64,000 nucleotides of DNA, taken from the NCBI RefSeq assembly GCF_036711975.1, contig NC_091972.1, positions 4,841,001-4,905,000 on the forward strand, read 5' to 3'. Positions within the stretch are counted from its first letter, which is position 1. Every line of letters starts with the position of its first letter. Positions 11,000 through 21,969 of this stretch are shown here, piece by piece. Source of the DNA: Onthophagus taurus. Its lineage: Eukaryota > Arthropoda > Insecta > Coleoptera > Scarabaeidae. A model generated the notes under the pieces. The model was given only the letters and a program-made list of their open reading frames with translations. It was not told the origin of the DNA and did not search any database. The position numbers and the translations under genes were made by a program.

Positions 11000-12780
11000 T
11001 TAAATTGATTTGATGGCAGTTTTGCAAGTACTTCAAGAATGCAGAGTCCATTATCGATACACCAAACTTATTTATAACATTTACAAGAATGCTACATTGA
11101 CGGTAAAATTGCATGAAAGTACTGACCAATGGGTATTCATTGGGCGTGGGATAAGACAAGGCGATATAATGTTGAACCCAAATTGTTCATCACAGTCCTG
11201 GGGAGTGCATTTAAACAACTGGATTGGACCCAAAAAGGTATAAACATTGATGGCAATACCTAAGTAATTTGCGCTACGCGGACGATATAGTCCTTATTTC
11301 TGATAGTCTTGGAGAGATGAAACTGATGCTGAACATATACAGGAGGCGTCTGCAAGAGTCGGGCTAAATATCAACAAAATTTAGGACAAATCTCGTTCCA
11401 AGCTCTAACATCAATATTGGTGATAATGAATACTTCTATCTTGAATACTTTCGATGGTATGTCATTGATCCCTGATGCCTTTCCATGTTTTGACGTAGTG
11501 ATTGCGTTTTGAACCTCACTGATTGACATAGGTTCCATGACACTATCCTTTCTTTGGTGTGATGGACTGCTCTATTTCCAAATCAGTTTCTATGCTTCAT
11601 AGGTTTAGGAAATAATTTTATTAAATGTCATTCACTTCATTCTCACATATTATTTTTCCTGTTCCATCTCAGCATAGAGCTGTGTGCGCTTTGTGCCTTT
11701 GTCTTAACTGTCTAACAAATTTATACACATTCCTGGTGTTATTTTCTTTAAAGTGTATTATGACATATAGTTCGGAAAAGTTTTTTTAGAAGATTTCTTT
11801 AATGCTTGAAAAACAACTTTGAATGTCCTGAATTGAGTATAAGTCTAATATTAATAACTAAATTCAGTTTTTGTGCTTCATTAATTCTTGTTGTTTGATT
11901 ATTTTCTAGTCACTTCCATCAAATCCAAGATTCCAAGATCCATGAGATTGTTGATTTCCAATTGAAAATTAAGTAGTTCGTTTAAGATCTTATTATTCTT
12001 CTTCTTTTATTCAGGTTGTAACCTGTTTTTTACGCATCATTCATGGTGTTTTATTAGAGCTGGAAATTCAACTTCCTGGTCTCCCGGGATCTCTTTCTAG
12101 CTAATCTTTGATCTCTTGCTGTCTTAATCAGCCAGGTTTCTTCCATTGGAAGTATTCATTAAATTTTTTTATTTTTCCCCTAGCAAATCTCATGACATCT
12201 CCGATTCCACAAAATTCTCTCACAATTTTGTTCCTAACTCTATCTCTTCTTGTTTTTTCCACTATTGCTGTTAAAGTACTCATCTCAGTTGGTTCGCATC
12301 GCAGCGATATATCTTGGCCATGAGGTTCGTGTATCGAGAGATAATAATCAAACAAGCGAACTAAACAGAAGGATGATACTCGCATGGGCAGCCTACAGGA
12401 AACTTAGAGACATCTTCATGAGCGATATTCTTGTATATTATTATTATTATTATATTATAATGTTAAAGTTTCGGAACCGTATGTCATAACCAAAGGAGAA
12501 AGCACGCATTGATTGAAAACAAAAGCTTTCAATCAATGCGTGCTTCCTCCTTTGGTTATGACATACGGTTCCGAAACTTTAACATTAACGGTGGCCATTA
12601 CCAGGAAGCTCAAAGTAACGCAAAGAAAGATGAAGAGGTCGATGCTGGGTGTAACCCTGAGGGACCACATACGAAATGAATACCTACGAAGAAGAACTGG
12701 CGTAAATGATGCGGTGAACATTGTGGCAAAGCTCAAGTGGAAATGGACGGATCATCGTCGCAAGAATGGAGACTGAGCAG
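11000..12780. pseudogene. RTE retrotransposon fragments inside the hAT element
   Basis: Plus strand: RT pieces at about 11,010-11,400 (KLIYNIYKNATLTVKL, GIRQGD, then LRYADDIVLISDS with the YADD catalytic motif), 12,310-12,430 (LGHEVRVSRDNNQTSELNRR) and 12,524-12,776 (FNQCVLPPL, YGSETLTLT, LGVTLRDHIRNEYLRRRTG, KLKWKWTDHR). Minus strand: about 11,430-11,570 (KASGINDIPSKVFK) and 12,130-12,260 (KTRRDRVRNKIVREFCGIGDV). These are several rearranged fragments of RTE-like elements, not one element. Confidence 0.65.
12458..12587. repeat. Long near-perfect inverted repeat (hairpin), arms about 60 bp
   Basis: The left arm, from TAATGTTAAAGTTTCGGAAC to GATTGAAA, returns in reverse complement after a spacer of a few bases, with about one mismatch. 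The right arm is coding RTE sequence (FNQCVLPPL..YGSET); the left arm is its inverted copy, inserted after a TTA/TAT microsatellite. Confidence 0.85.
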
Positions 12781-13722
12781 TTACCTGATTATAATACGTC
12801 TTTGATCGTAGACAATTCCACGTCTCCAACGCCCATTTCATCATGTTCCTCTACATTTTTGTCCGAATCTGTTATATTTTTACTTTTATATGTACTGCTT
12901 GGGTATTTACCCTGGGCCGGGGTAAATACCCAGATAAATACCCATTTTATAAATACCTACCCGCCGGGTATTTACCCAGCGCCCATCACTGCTATTTTAC
13001 CATATGATTCGTACCACGATCACAACCAAAAATTTGCAGCTTTTAGATCGTACATACATAGAGTCTTCACCTCGAATCTAGAACAACAAAAAATACAAAA
13101 GGAATTCCAAATTATCCAACAAATTGCTACCGAAAATGGTTTTCCACACTAACAATTCAAAGACTTACTGCAAAAATACAAGGGAAACTTGACTTAGAAA
13201 AAACAACTTCTCTTCACGACAACACAAAAAACGCAGAAACTACTTACAGATCGATTAACTTCCCGAGAGACCTTTCCTACAAAATCAAAAGAATATTTCA
13301 CAATAACAATATAATAATGTCTTTCAAGAACAAGAACACCATTAGAAACTTGTTGGTTAACAACAAAGACAGAACACCTCTATTATCCAAGAGTGGAGTT
13401 TATATGTTGCAATGTGATACATGTTGAGCAACATATATAGGTGAAACTGGGAGAAGCCTGCAAATCAGAATTAAAGAACATAAACTCAGCCCAAAATCCA
13501 ACTTCGGTAGACATTTAACCTTCAATAACCATGTGTTTCAACAAGATAAAAATGTTAAACTTCTACACCAATTAGAAAAGAGCAACTTAATGGAAATTAT
13601 CGAATCTTACGAAATTAATAGCTTTATCACGAACAATCAAAATATTATCAGTTTGAACGAACAAATTATTCCTAATACCAAACCTCCTAAACTAAATAAA
13701 TACAATTCAATTAAAAATTAAT

Positions 13723-14976
13723 AATATGTGCAAGTGGACGAGAGAAATGAGCTTGGTGGCGGCCCATTTTCTGCACCACTTGCAATATTGATATCTTCAT
13801 TCGCAATTTTTGAGATAAAAGCTACTTTGTTGTAAAATATCAAATTTGATATATTCCAATCAAATGAAATAAATAGTAAGAATGAATTTTGTAAATTACA
13901 AAAATAGATAGTAAGTACATGTAGTACGGTCAATAATGATAAACGAAAATGTAAACGGAAACAGTAAACATGTGAAGTACCACAAACTGCCCATTGCAAT
14001 ATGATTTATTAGGGATTCATTAGCCGGTAAATGAAATGAAGCGCAATCGCATCAGTCATAACTGTCAGAGCGGTAACCAAATAATTGAGTTCAAGTGGAT
14101 AAACATATAGGGGAAAGGGTTAAGCGTCATTATGACGAAATCCATTTTTAGAATGTAAAGATTCATTAATGAAGATATAGATTTACTAAAGTTATTGTAA
14201 TTTTATTCTAGTTTAATTCGCGGATAAAATTACGAGACGGGTTTCAAATGGGGGAGAGAGTTAAAAATGAGGGGAAGAAATCGGTACGTTTATAAGAGCC
14301 ATCCATAGAAATTTACATAGTAATTGCAACTTCGTATACAGAGTCAGGCCGATTTCTTCCGGTCCATTAAACTCAGTGTCCGCCGAGGAGCAAGTGTGAC
14401 AATTTCACGCTTAATTTCCCGGTCGCGTTAAAATGTTCATAACAACTCATGCAAATTAACGGCGAGGCGTCGCGACAGCGGTACATGAATTTCGATCGCG
14501 CGAGCGCCGCCCGACAGAGGGATGGTGCAATTAAATCTTTGCGTTTAATGAACCGATACGGATCCAACTCGAATTTAGTCAAGCACGTAAATAATGGGTT
14601 AAAGGGAGTCCTGAAGCCGTCCGGATACACGGTAGCTTGGAGGAAAACAACTTCCGAAAACTAGGGGACTTTTCCGGTACAGATATAGTAGTAAAGGGCA
14701 TGAAACTCCAGAACTTCTTCTTCGATACTTTACATCGTAGATCGTGACATAAAACTAAATAGTATTTTTAATATTTTAGGGGTTAATAACATCGCCATCT
14801 TAATTAACTGTTATTCTGTATAGTATTGCTGAATATGTAGGTGCTAGTAGGGTAATGTTATTGCAAAGCTGTGGATTCTCGGTATATGCGACATAAGCGA
14901 ATCACAGCAAGTAGTTCGACTTTGATGTGGAAATCCCAGTCGATGACAAGCAGAATTCTAGGTTATCTGATGCTAA
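13723..14976. other. Non-genic region with a GC-richer island
   Basis: No recognised exon. About 14,350-14,680 is GC-richer and CpG-containing, with open frames on both strands that resemble no known family. It is a candidate conserved non-coding element. The rest is AT-rich. Confidence 0.3.
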
Positions 14977-17900
14977 CGTTCAAGTTAACCCATTAATTAC
15001 AGTATATTGGAAATAATTAAAAATTTTAAAACAGAAGTATATATTCTTTCTAATAAAGCACAAACTCATGGTACATAAACAGTTATTTCGAATGCGATGT
15101 TTTTGTTAACACAACATTCATGATAACTTGAAAACTAAAGACGCCATAAAAAACATAAATGGACTTATGGATAAAAATTGTTTGCAATTAATTACCATAA
15201 CATTATCCGGAAACATTTATAACCCGTTTTTGGGCATAAATTTGACATTTAACAACAAAGTTCCTACTATCTTTTATCTCAAAAATTATAAATTGTGGAT
15301 GAGGATGATATCAATAAAAATCGTTGATCCATCCATCCATACAACAGCGCCACAGTCCAATTCGGATCTTGGCCTCTTCTATTTTCCTCCTCTAGGCCGG
15401 TCTGTCCCTCGCTATCGATTTCCAATTATGCACCTGTAGTATGGTTCGTGCACTGGTCTTCCCACTGGTCGTCTGCCTTCAAGTTCCTTCAGATGCACTT
15501 TTTTGGCCACTCTTGAAACGTCCATTCTTTCTATATGACAGAATCTTTCTCTCGAAAGCATTTAGGTTTGATTCTGCCTTTTGTGACAGCGTCTAAACTT
15601 CACTACCATCGCATGGGGCTAGTCTTATAATTGTCTTATAAACGTTCAAGTTAACCCATTAATTACAGTATATTGGAAATAATAAAAAATTTAAAAACAG
15701 AAGAATATATTCTTTCTAATAAAGCACAAACTCATGATACATAAACAGTTATTTCGAAAGCGATGTTTTTGTTAATACAACACTCATGATAACTTGAAAA
15801 CTAAAAACGTCATAAAAAACATAAATGGACTTATGGATAAAAATTGTTTGCAATTAATCACCATAACATTATCCGGAAACATTTATAATCCTTTTTTGGG
15901 CATAAATTTGACATTTAACAACAAAGTTCCTACTATCTTTTATCTCAAAAATTATAAATTGTGGATGAGGATGATATTAATAAAAATCGTTGATCCATCC
16001 ATCCATACAACAGCGCCACAATCCAATTCGGATCTTGGCCTCTTCTATTTTCCTCCTCTAGGCCGGTCTGTCCCTCGCTATCGATTTCCAATTATGCACC
16101 TGTAGTATGGTTCGTGCACTGGTCTTCCCACTGGTCGTCTGCCTTCAAGTTCCTTCAGATGCACTTTTTTGGCCACTCTTGAAACGTCCATTCTTTCTAT
16201 ATGACAGAATCTTTCTCTCGAAAGCATTTAGGTTTGATTCTGCCTTTTGTGATAGCGTCTAAACTTCACTACCATCGCATGGGGCTAGTCTTATAATTGT
16301 CTTATAAACGTTCAAGTTAACCCATTAATTACAGTATATTGGAAATAATTAAAAATTTTAAAACAGAAGTATATATTCTTTCTAATAAAGCACAAACTCA
16401 TGGTACATAAACAGTTATTTCGAAAGCGATGTTTTTGTTAATACAACACTCATGATAACTTGAAAACTAAAAACGCCATAAAAAACATAAACGGACTTAT
16501 GGATAAAAATTGTTTGCAATTAATCACCATAACATTATCCGGAAACATTTATAACCCTTTTTTGGGCATAAATTTGACATTTAACAACAAAGTACCTACT
16601 ATCTTTTATCTCAAAAATTATAAATTGTGGATGAGGATGATATCAATAAAAATCGTTGATCCATCCATCCATACAACAGCGCCACAGTCCAATTCGGATC
16701 TTGGCCTCTTCTATTTTCCTCCTCTAGGCCGGTCTGTCCCTCGCTATCGATTTCCAATTATGCACCTGTAGTATGGTTCGTGCACTGGTCTTCCCACTGG
16801 TCGTCTGCCTTCAAGTTCCTTCAGTTGCACTTTTATGACCACTCTTGAAACGTCCATTCTTTCTATATGACAGAATCTTTCTCTCGAAAGCATTTAGGTT
16901 TGATTCTGCCTTTTATGACAGCGTCTAAACTTCAATACCATCGCATAGGGCTAGTCTTATAATTGTCTTATAAACGTTCAAGTTAACCCATTAATTACAG
17001 TATATTGGAAATAATTAAAAATTTAAAAACAGAAGAATATATTCTTTCTAATAAAGCACAAACTCATGGTACATAAACAGTTATTTCGAAAGCGATGTTT
17101 TTGTTAACACAACACTCATGATAACTTGAAAACTAAAGACGCCATAAAAAACATAAATGGACTTATGGATAAAAATTGTTTGCAATTAATCACCATAACA
17201 TTATCCGGAAACATTTATAACCCTTTTTTGGGCATAAATTTGACATTTAACAACAAAGTACCTACTATCTTTTATCTCAAAAATTATAAATTGTGGATAA
17301 GGATGATATCAATAAAAATCGTTGATCCATCCATCCATACAACAGCGCCACAGTCCAATTCGGATCTTGGCCTCTTCTATTTTCCTCCTCTAGGCCGGTC
17401 TGTCCCTCGCTATCGATTTCCAATTATGCACCTGTAGTATGGTTCGTGCACTGGTCTTCCCACTGGTTGTCTGCCTTCAAGTTCCTTCAGATACACTTTT
17501 TTGGCCACTCTTGAAACTAACATTCTTTCTATATAACAGAATCTTTCTCTCGAAAGCATTTAGGTTTGATTCTGCCTTTTGTGACAGCGTCTAAACTTCA
17601 CTACCATCGCATGAGGCTAGTCTTATAATTGTCTTATAAACGTTCAAGTTAACCCATTAATTACAGTATATTGGAAATAATTAAAAATTTAAAAATAGAA
17701 GAATATATTCTTTCTAATAAAGCACAAACTCATGGTACATAAACAGTTATTTCGAAAGCGATGTTTTTGTTAATACAACACTCATGATAACTTGAAAACT
17801 AAAGACGCCATAAAAAACATAAACGGACTTATGGATAAAAATTGTTTGCAATTAATCAACATAACATTATCCTTAAACATTTATAACCCTTTTTTGGGCA

Positions 17901-19638
17901 TAAATTTGACATTTAACAACAAAGTACCTACTATCTTTTATCTCAAAAATTATAAATTGTGGATGAGGATGATATCAATAAAAATCGTTGATCCATCCAT
18001 CCATACAACAGCGCCACAGTCCAATTCGGATCTTGGCCTCTTCTATTTTCCTCCTCTAGGCCGGTCTGTCCCTCGCTATGGATTTCCAATTATGCACCTG
18101 TAGTATGGTTCGTGCACTGGTCTTCCCACTGGTCGTCTGCCTTCAAGTTCCTTCAGATGCACTTTTTTGGCCACTCTTGAAACGTCCATTCTTTCTATAT
18201 GACAGAATCTTTCTCTCGAAAGCATTTAGGTTTGATTCTGCCTTTTGTGACAGCGTCTAAACTTCACTACCATCGCATAGGGCTAGTCTTATAATTGTCT
18301 TATAAACGTTCAAGTTAACCCATTAATTACAGTATATTGGAAATAATTAAAAATTTAAAAACAGAAGAATATATTCTTTCTAATAAAGCACAAACTCATG
18401 GTACATAAACAGTTATTTCGAAAGCGATGTTTTTGTTAATACAACACTCATGATAACTTGAAAACTAAAAACGCCATAAAAAACATAAACGGACTTATGG
18501 ATAAAAATTGTTTGCAATTAATCACCATAACATTATCCGGAAACATTTATAACCCTTTTTTGGGCATAAATTTGACATTTAACAACAAAGTACCTACTAT
18601 CTTTTATCTCAAAAATTATAAATTGTGGATGAGGATGATACCAATAAAAATCGTTGATCCACCCATCCATACAACAGCGAAACAGTCCAATTCGGATCTT
18701 GGCCTCTTCTATTTTCCTCCTCTAGGCCGGTCTGTCCCTCGCTATCGATTTCCAATTATGCACCTGTAGTATGGTTCGTGCACTGGTCTTCCCACTGGTC
18801 GTCTGCCTTCAAGTTCCTTCAGATGCACTTTTTTGGCCACTCTTGAAACGTCCATTCTTTCTATATGACAGAATCTTTCTCTCGAAAGCATTTAGGTTTG
18901 ATTCTGCCTTTTGTGACAGCGTCTAAACTTCACTACCATCGCATAGGGCTAGTCTTATAATTGTCTTATAAACGTTCAAGTTAACCCATTAATTACAGTA
19001 TATTGGAAATAATTAAAAATTTAAAAACAGAAGAATATATTCTTTCTAATAAAGCACAAACTCATGGTACATAAACAGTTATTTCGAAAGCGATGTTTTT
19101 GTTAATACAACACTCATGATAACTTGAAAACTAAAGACGCCATAAAAAACATAAACGGACTTATGGATAAAAATTGTTTGCAATTAATCGCCATAACATT
19201 ATCCGGAAACATTTATAACCCTTTTTTGGGCATAAATTTGACATTTAACAACAAAGTACCTACTATCTTTTATCTCAAAAATTATAAATTGTGGATGAGG
19301 ATGATACCAATAAAAATCGTTGATCCACCCATCCATACAACAGCGAAACAGTCCAATTCGGATCTTGGCCTCTTCTATTTTCCTCCTCTAGGCCGGTCTG
19401 TCCCTCGCTATCGATTTCCAATTATGCACCTGTAGTATGGTTCGTGCACTGGTCTTCCCACTGGTCGTCTGCCTTCAAGTTCCTTCAGATGCACTTTTTT
19501 GGCCACTCTTGAAACGTCCATTCTTTCTATATGACAGAATCTTTCTCTCGAAAGCATTTAGGTTTGATTCTGCGTTTTGTGACAGCGTCTAAACTTCACT
19601 ACCATAGCATAGGGCTGGTCTTATAATTGTCTTATAAA
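14977..19638. repeat. 666-bp tandem array, exactly seven units
   Basis: The unit begins CGTTCAAGTTAACCCATTAA at 14,977, 15,643, 16,309, 16,975, 17,641, 18,307 and 18,973 and stops cleanly at 19,638, so 4,662 bp is 7 x 666. The units differ by a few substitutions and no evident indels. Each holds a 103-codon plus-strand open frame. The minus strand of the unit instead reads as the decayed 3' part of an RTE retrotransposon (YKTIIR, ESNLNAFERKIL-like, EGRRPVGRPVHEP-like pieces). The last unit runs into more of the same element at 19,639-20,064. Confidence 0.95.
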
Positions 19639-20065
19639 GCTGTATCTTTGTTTTTCCATGAACGTTTCCAGAGTTGAAAAGGTTGGACAGAACGTAGTAA
19701 GTCTTATTTGCGTTGGCAATTCTTCTGCGTATTTCACTCATTTAATCCCGGATACTATACCAAAAGTGATGCCACGATATACAAAGTCATTTACAACCTC
19801 AAAATTCCGATCCCCAAACGTTATATTTTGCTTTCTCGTTCTGTCTCGTTCTCTCCATGTGAAGGTTTCCCTCATGGCGTTCACATTCCTTCCATTATGT
19901 TAATGTCGTCCGCATATCCTACTAATTGTTTCGACTTATGTAATAGTGATGAGTTGACATCGACTGTTGTTTTTCTTACTGCATGTTCCAGCGTTACGTT
20001 GACTATCACTGGCGCTAATCCATCTCCTTGTTTCAAAACCTGTTTTATATTGAAAGCTTTTTGAT
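19639..20065 (-). pseudogene. RTE reverse transcriptase fragment from which the 666-bp array arose
   Basis: Reading the minus strand from 20,064 downward gives KQGDGLAPVIVNVTLEHAVR, then KQLVGYADDINIMEGM (the YADD catalytic motif), then FGDRNFEVVNDFVYRGITF. This is continuous RTE-like RT order and leads directly into unit 7 of the array. Stops and frameshifts are present, so it is not functional. Confidence 0.8.
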
Positions 20066-20930
20066 GTGAAGCCTGTTGATTCTCGTGATATGCACATTTT
20101 CATTTTACAAAAAATATAATCACATTGCACTAAATAACCATATTATACCATATGATATATCGTTGTTATGATTCTCAAATCGCAAACTTTGATGGTCGGT
20201 ATTTAATAATTGACTTGCCTATTGATTGCTTACTCAGCGATGTTAAATTAGATGCGTTACGGACTGACAACGTGCTTACACGGAATTTCCAATTGCCGAT
20301 TACGTTAATTGCCAGGTATTGGTAATGACGATGAGGGATAGTGAAAAAAGAAATTAATTACTATTATTGTAACTTATCTATTTCGTTATTATTCTAAGAA
20401 TTTAAAACAACGTTTTTTAAAAAATTGCTTTTTGATTGATTATTGGCAATTGCCATATATCTTTCTGCTTTTTTGGTCGGACACGTGGCATTCGTTCACT
20501 TGCTGAAAAATGGTCATAATATGTATTGTGCCGTAGAGATTTAATTGCGAATCTAGTTTGATGCGATCGTGTCGAACGCGTCCGGAAATAATCGACGTCG
20601 TTTCCTTGGCAACGAACGCAAACAGCGCGACCAAGTCATCCAGTGTTCATTGGTTTGCAAACCTCCACGGCAATGAACTAGGTTACTGCGATTAAGATAT
20701 ATCTGTGGTGGTCGACGTTGGATCGCTATAAATGGCACTGAATATTTCCCCATTACCTTACCCCAAACCATTCTGACTTTAATTGATGTTCAAAATTTAT
20801 TTTCACAATTATTTTATTTTTTTTCCAATACTTTTTAATGTTCTAGTGAAATGTGTAGAATTTTGAACAATTTTTATCTTTGATACATATTATTTTTACA
20901 TTTAGCGTTAAAAGTTACAGATTGTAATCA
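20066..20930. other. Non-genic, possible transposase remnant
   Basis: A minus-strand open frame (20,771-20,553) begins MVWGKVMG, faintly like the MVWG of Tc1 transposases, but the rest does not follow the family. Otherwise nothing is recognised. Confidence 0.25.
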
Positions 20931-20939
20931 ACGCCAATG

Positions 20940-21440
20940 AAGCTTCATCGAAGCGGCATGACCTCCACCAAGTATATGCCAGTGTGGGGCTCAAATCAAA
21001 ACAACCCAAACAAAACACGTGATGTAGCTACCTTCTAGTATTGAAGATGATGACGTGGAACTTGTAGAAAACTACATTTATCTTGGACACGAATAAAAAA
21101 CTTTAAGAGACAACCTATGGCAATATGTCTAAAACGCAAAAGATTTGATGAGTTTTGACGTACTGTGCTGAAACATTGACTTCTAAAACCTTCAAATTGC
21201 ACAGAGAAAATTGGAAAGGTCGATGCTTGGCGTTTTGCTTCGACCCGGAGTGATTAACGAGGATCTAAAAAAAGAACGAGTTTTACAGATGTGATTGCTT
21301 GAATTGTAAAATACAAATGGAATTGGACCGGGCACGTGGCCTCTTTGAAGGTGGACTAAGGGACTGCTCCAGTGGAGACCGAGAATGGATAAGACAAGTA
21401 GAGGAAGACGCTGGATTAACTATGTTCAGCAGTTGAGGGC
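20940..21440 (+). pseudogene. Degenerate RTE-like retrotransposon fragment
   Basis: Plus-strand pieces in changing frames include ELVENYIYLGHE, KRKRFDEF, a TEK..KVDAWRF segment and KYKWNWTGHVASL. These match the order of the RTE RT tail (YLGxxI, FNQCVLP, LGV, RWxGH). Many stops are present. Confidence 0.5.
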
Positions 21441-21499
21441 TTGAAGATGTTGAGTTAGCAAGATATCATTTTCTCCTTTGCATTTGCATAGACAAAGTG

Positions 21500-21919
21500 G
21501 CTAAAACTACCATTTACAGATTTAAGCAATATGGTCAAAACTGTTCAACATGTCCTACCAATGGGCTGCGGAAAACATTATAAGCACTGATAGTGTGCTA
21601 TCAATGCCGTCAGATTTAGCGGTATTACTATCAGTGATTAATGCTTGATACCAGATTGTACTGCCTTTGTGATAACAGAGTTTCTCTAATTTGGGTTCTA
21701 GGTCACTCTGGCTTTGTTGGCAATGAACTGGCAGATGAGCTAGCTCGAGAAGGCAGAGCTAAAGCGTTTGTGGGAGTTTGTACAGCAACTGGTGTATCAC
21801 TTGCGTTGGCCAAACATAGGATTGGACTGTGGGCTGTAGAGCAACTTCGCCTACTGTGGACCAGTTCTCCTGGAATGAGATATGCCAAGTTGTTTAATAA
21901 CATCGCCACTGGGGAATGA
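21500..21919 (+). pseudogene. Non-LTR retrotransposon RNase H fragment
   Basis: An open frame from 21,641 encodes VSLIWVLGHSGFVGNELADE followed by LAREG. This is the VxLxWVPGHxGxxGNExADxLA motif at the end of RNase H domains of I/R1/jockey-type elements (the last catalytic D lies in ELADE). The upstream half of the domain is broken by stops. Only this fragment remains. Confidence 0.75.
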
Positions 21920-21969
21920 TAATACAGTAATTTATGTAAATGTAAAGTTAAAGATCTTAAATTCATCAT

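Larger units (their letters stand above)
10892..12991. mobile_element. Non-autonomous hAT element with a core made of RTE fragments
   Basis: The ends are CAGTGTTG and the complement of CAGTGATG, flanked by CTATTATA (10,884-10,891) and CTATTTTA (12,992-12,999). This is an 8-bp target duplication with one mismatch, as expected of hAT elements. Both ends carry clustered GGTATTTACCC-like subterminal repeats. The 2.1-kb interior has no hAT transposase, only RTE retrotransposon pieces in both orientations. Confidence 0.8.
8720..13722 (+). mobile_element. Penelope-like element, broken by two nested insertions
   Basis: The plus-strand pieces join into one reverse transcriptase plus endonuclease. Piece 1 (about 8,740-9,209) has the RPIISSINS, SFDVSNLCTNVP and GLPMGSPLSGT motifs. 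Piece 2 (10,630-10,891) has IRYVDDVLVFV and INFLDFTLE and ends at YRKPTQTITI. Piece 3 (13,000-13,722) starts IPYDSYHDHNQKFAAFRS and carries a GIY-YIG-type domain (GVYMLQCDTC, YIGETGRSLQIRIKEH). A Tc1-like element separates pieces 1 and 2, and a hAT element separates pieces 2 and 3; deleting both restores the frame at each joint. The copy is inactive: it is 5' truncated, has an in-frame stop inside the GIY-YIG core (near 13,425) and has others between. Penelope elements are known to carry this RT/GIY-YIG pair. Confidence 0.88.

Noticed and set aside
15128-19435. Seven 103-codon open frames, one per 666-bp unit, as a tandem gene family
   Set aside because: They keep their length only because the units are recent copies. 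Changes hit all codon positions alike, the opposite strand is RTE-derived, and no signal, domain or splice context is seen.
20553-20771. Tc1 transposase fragment
   Set aside because: Only the MVWG start fits. No catalytic motif or TIR supports it.
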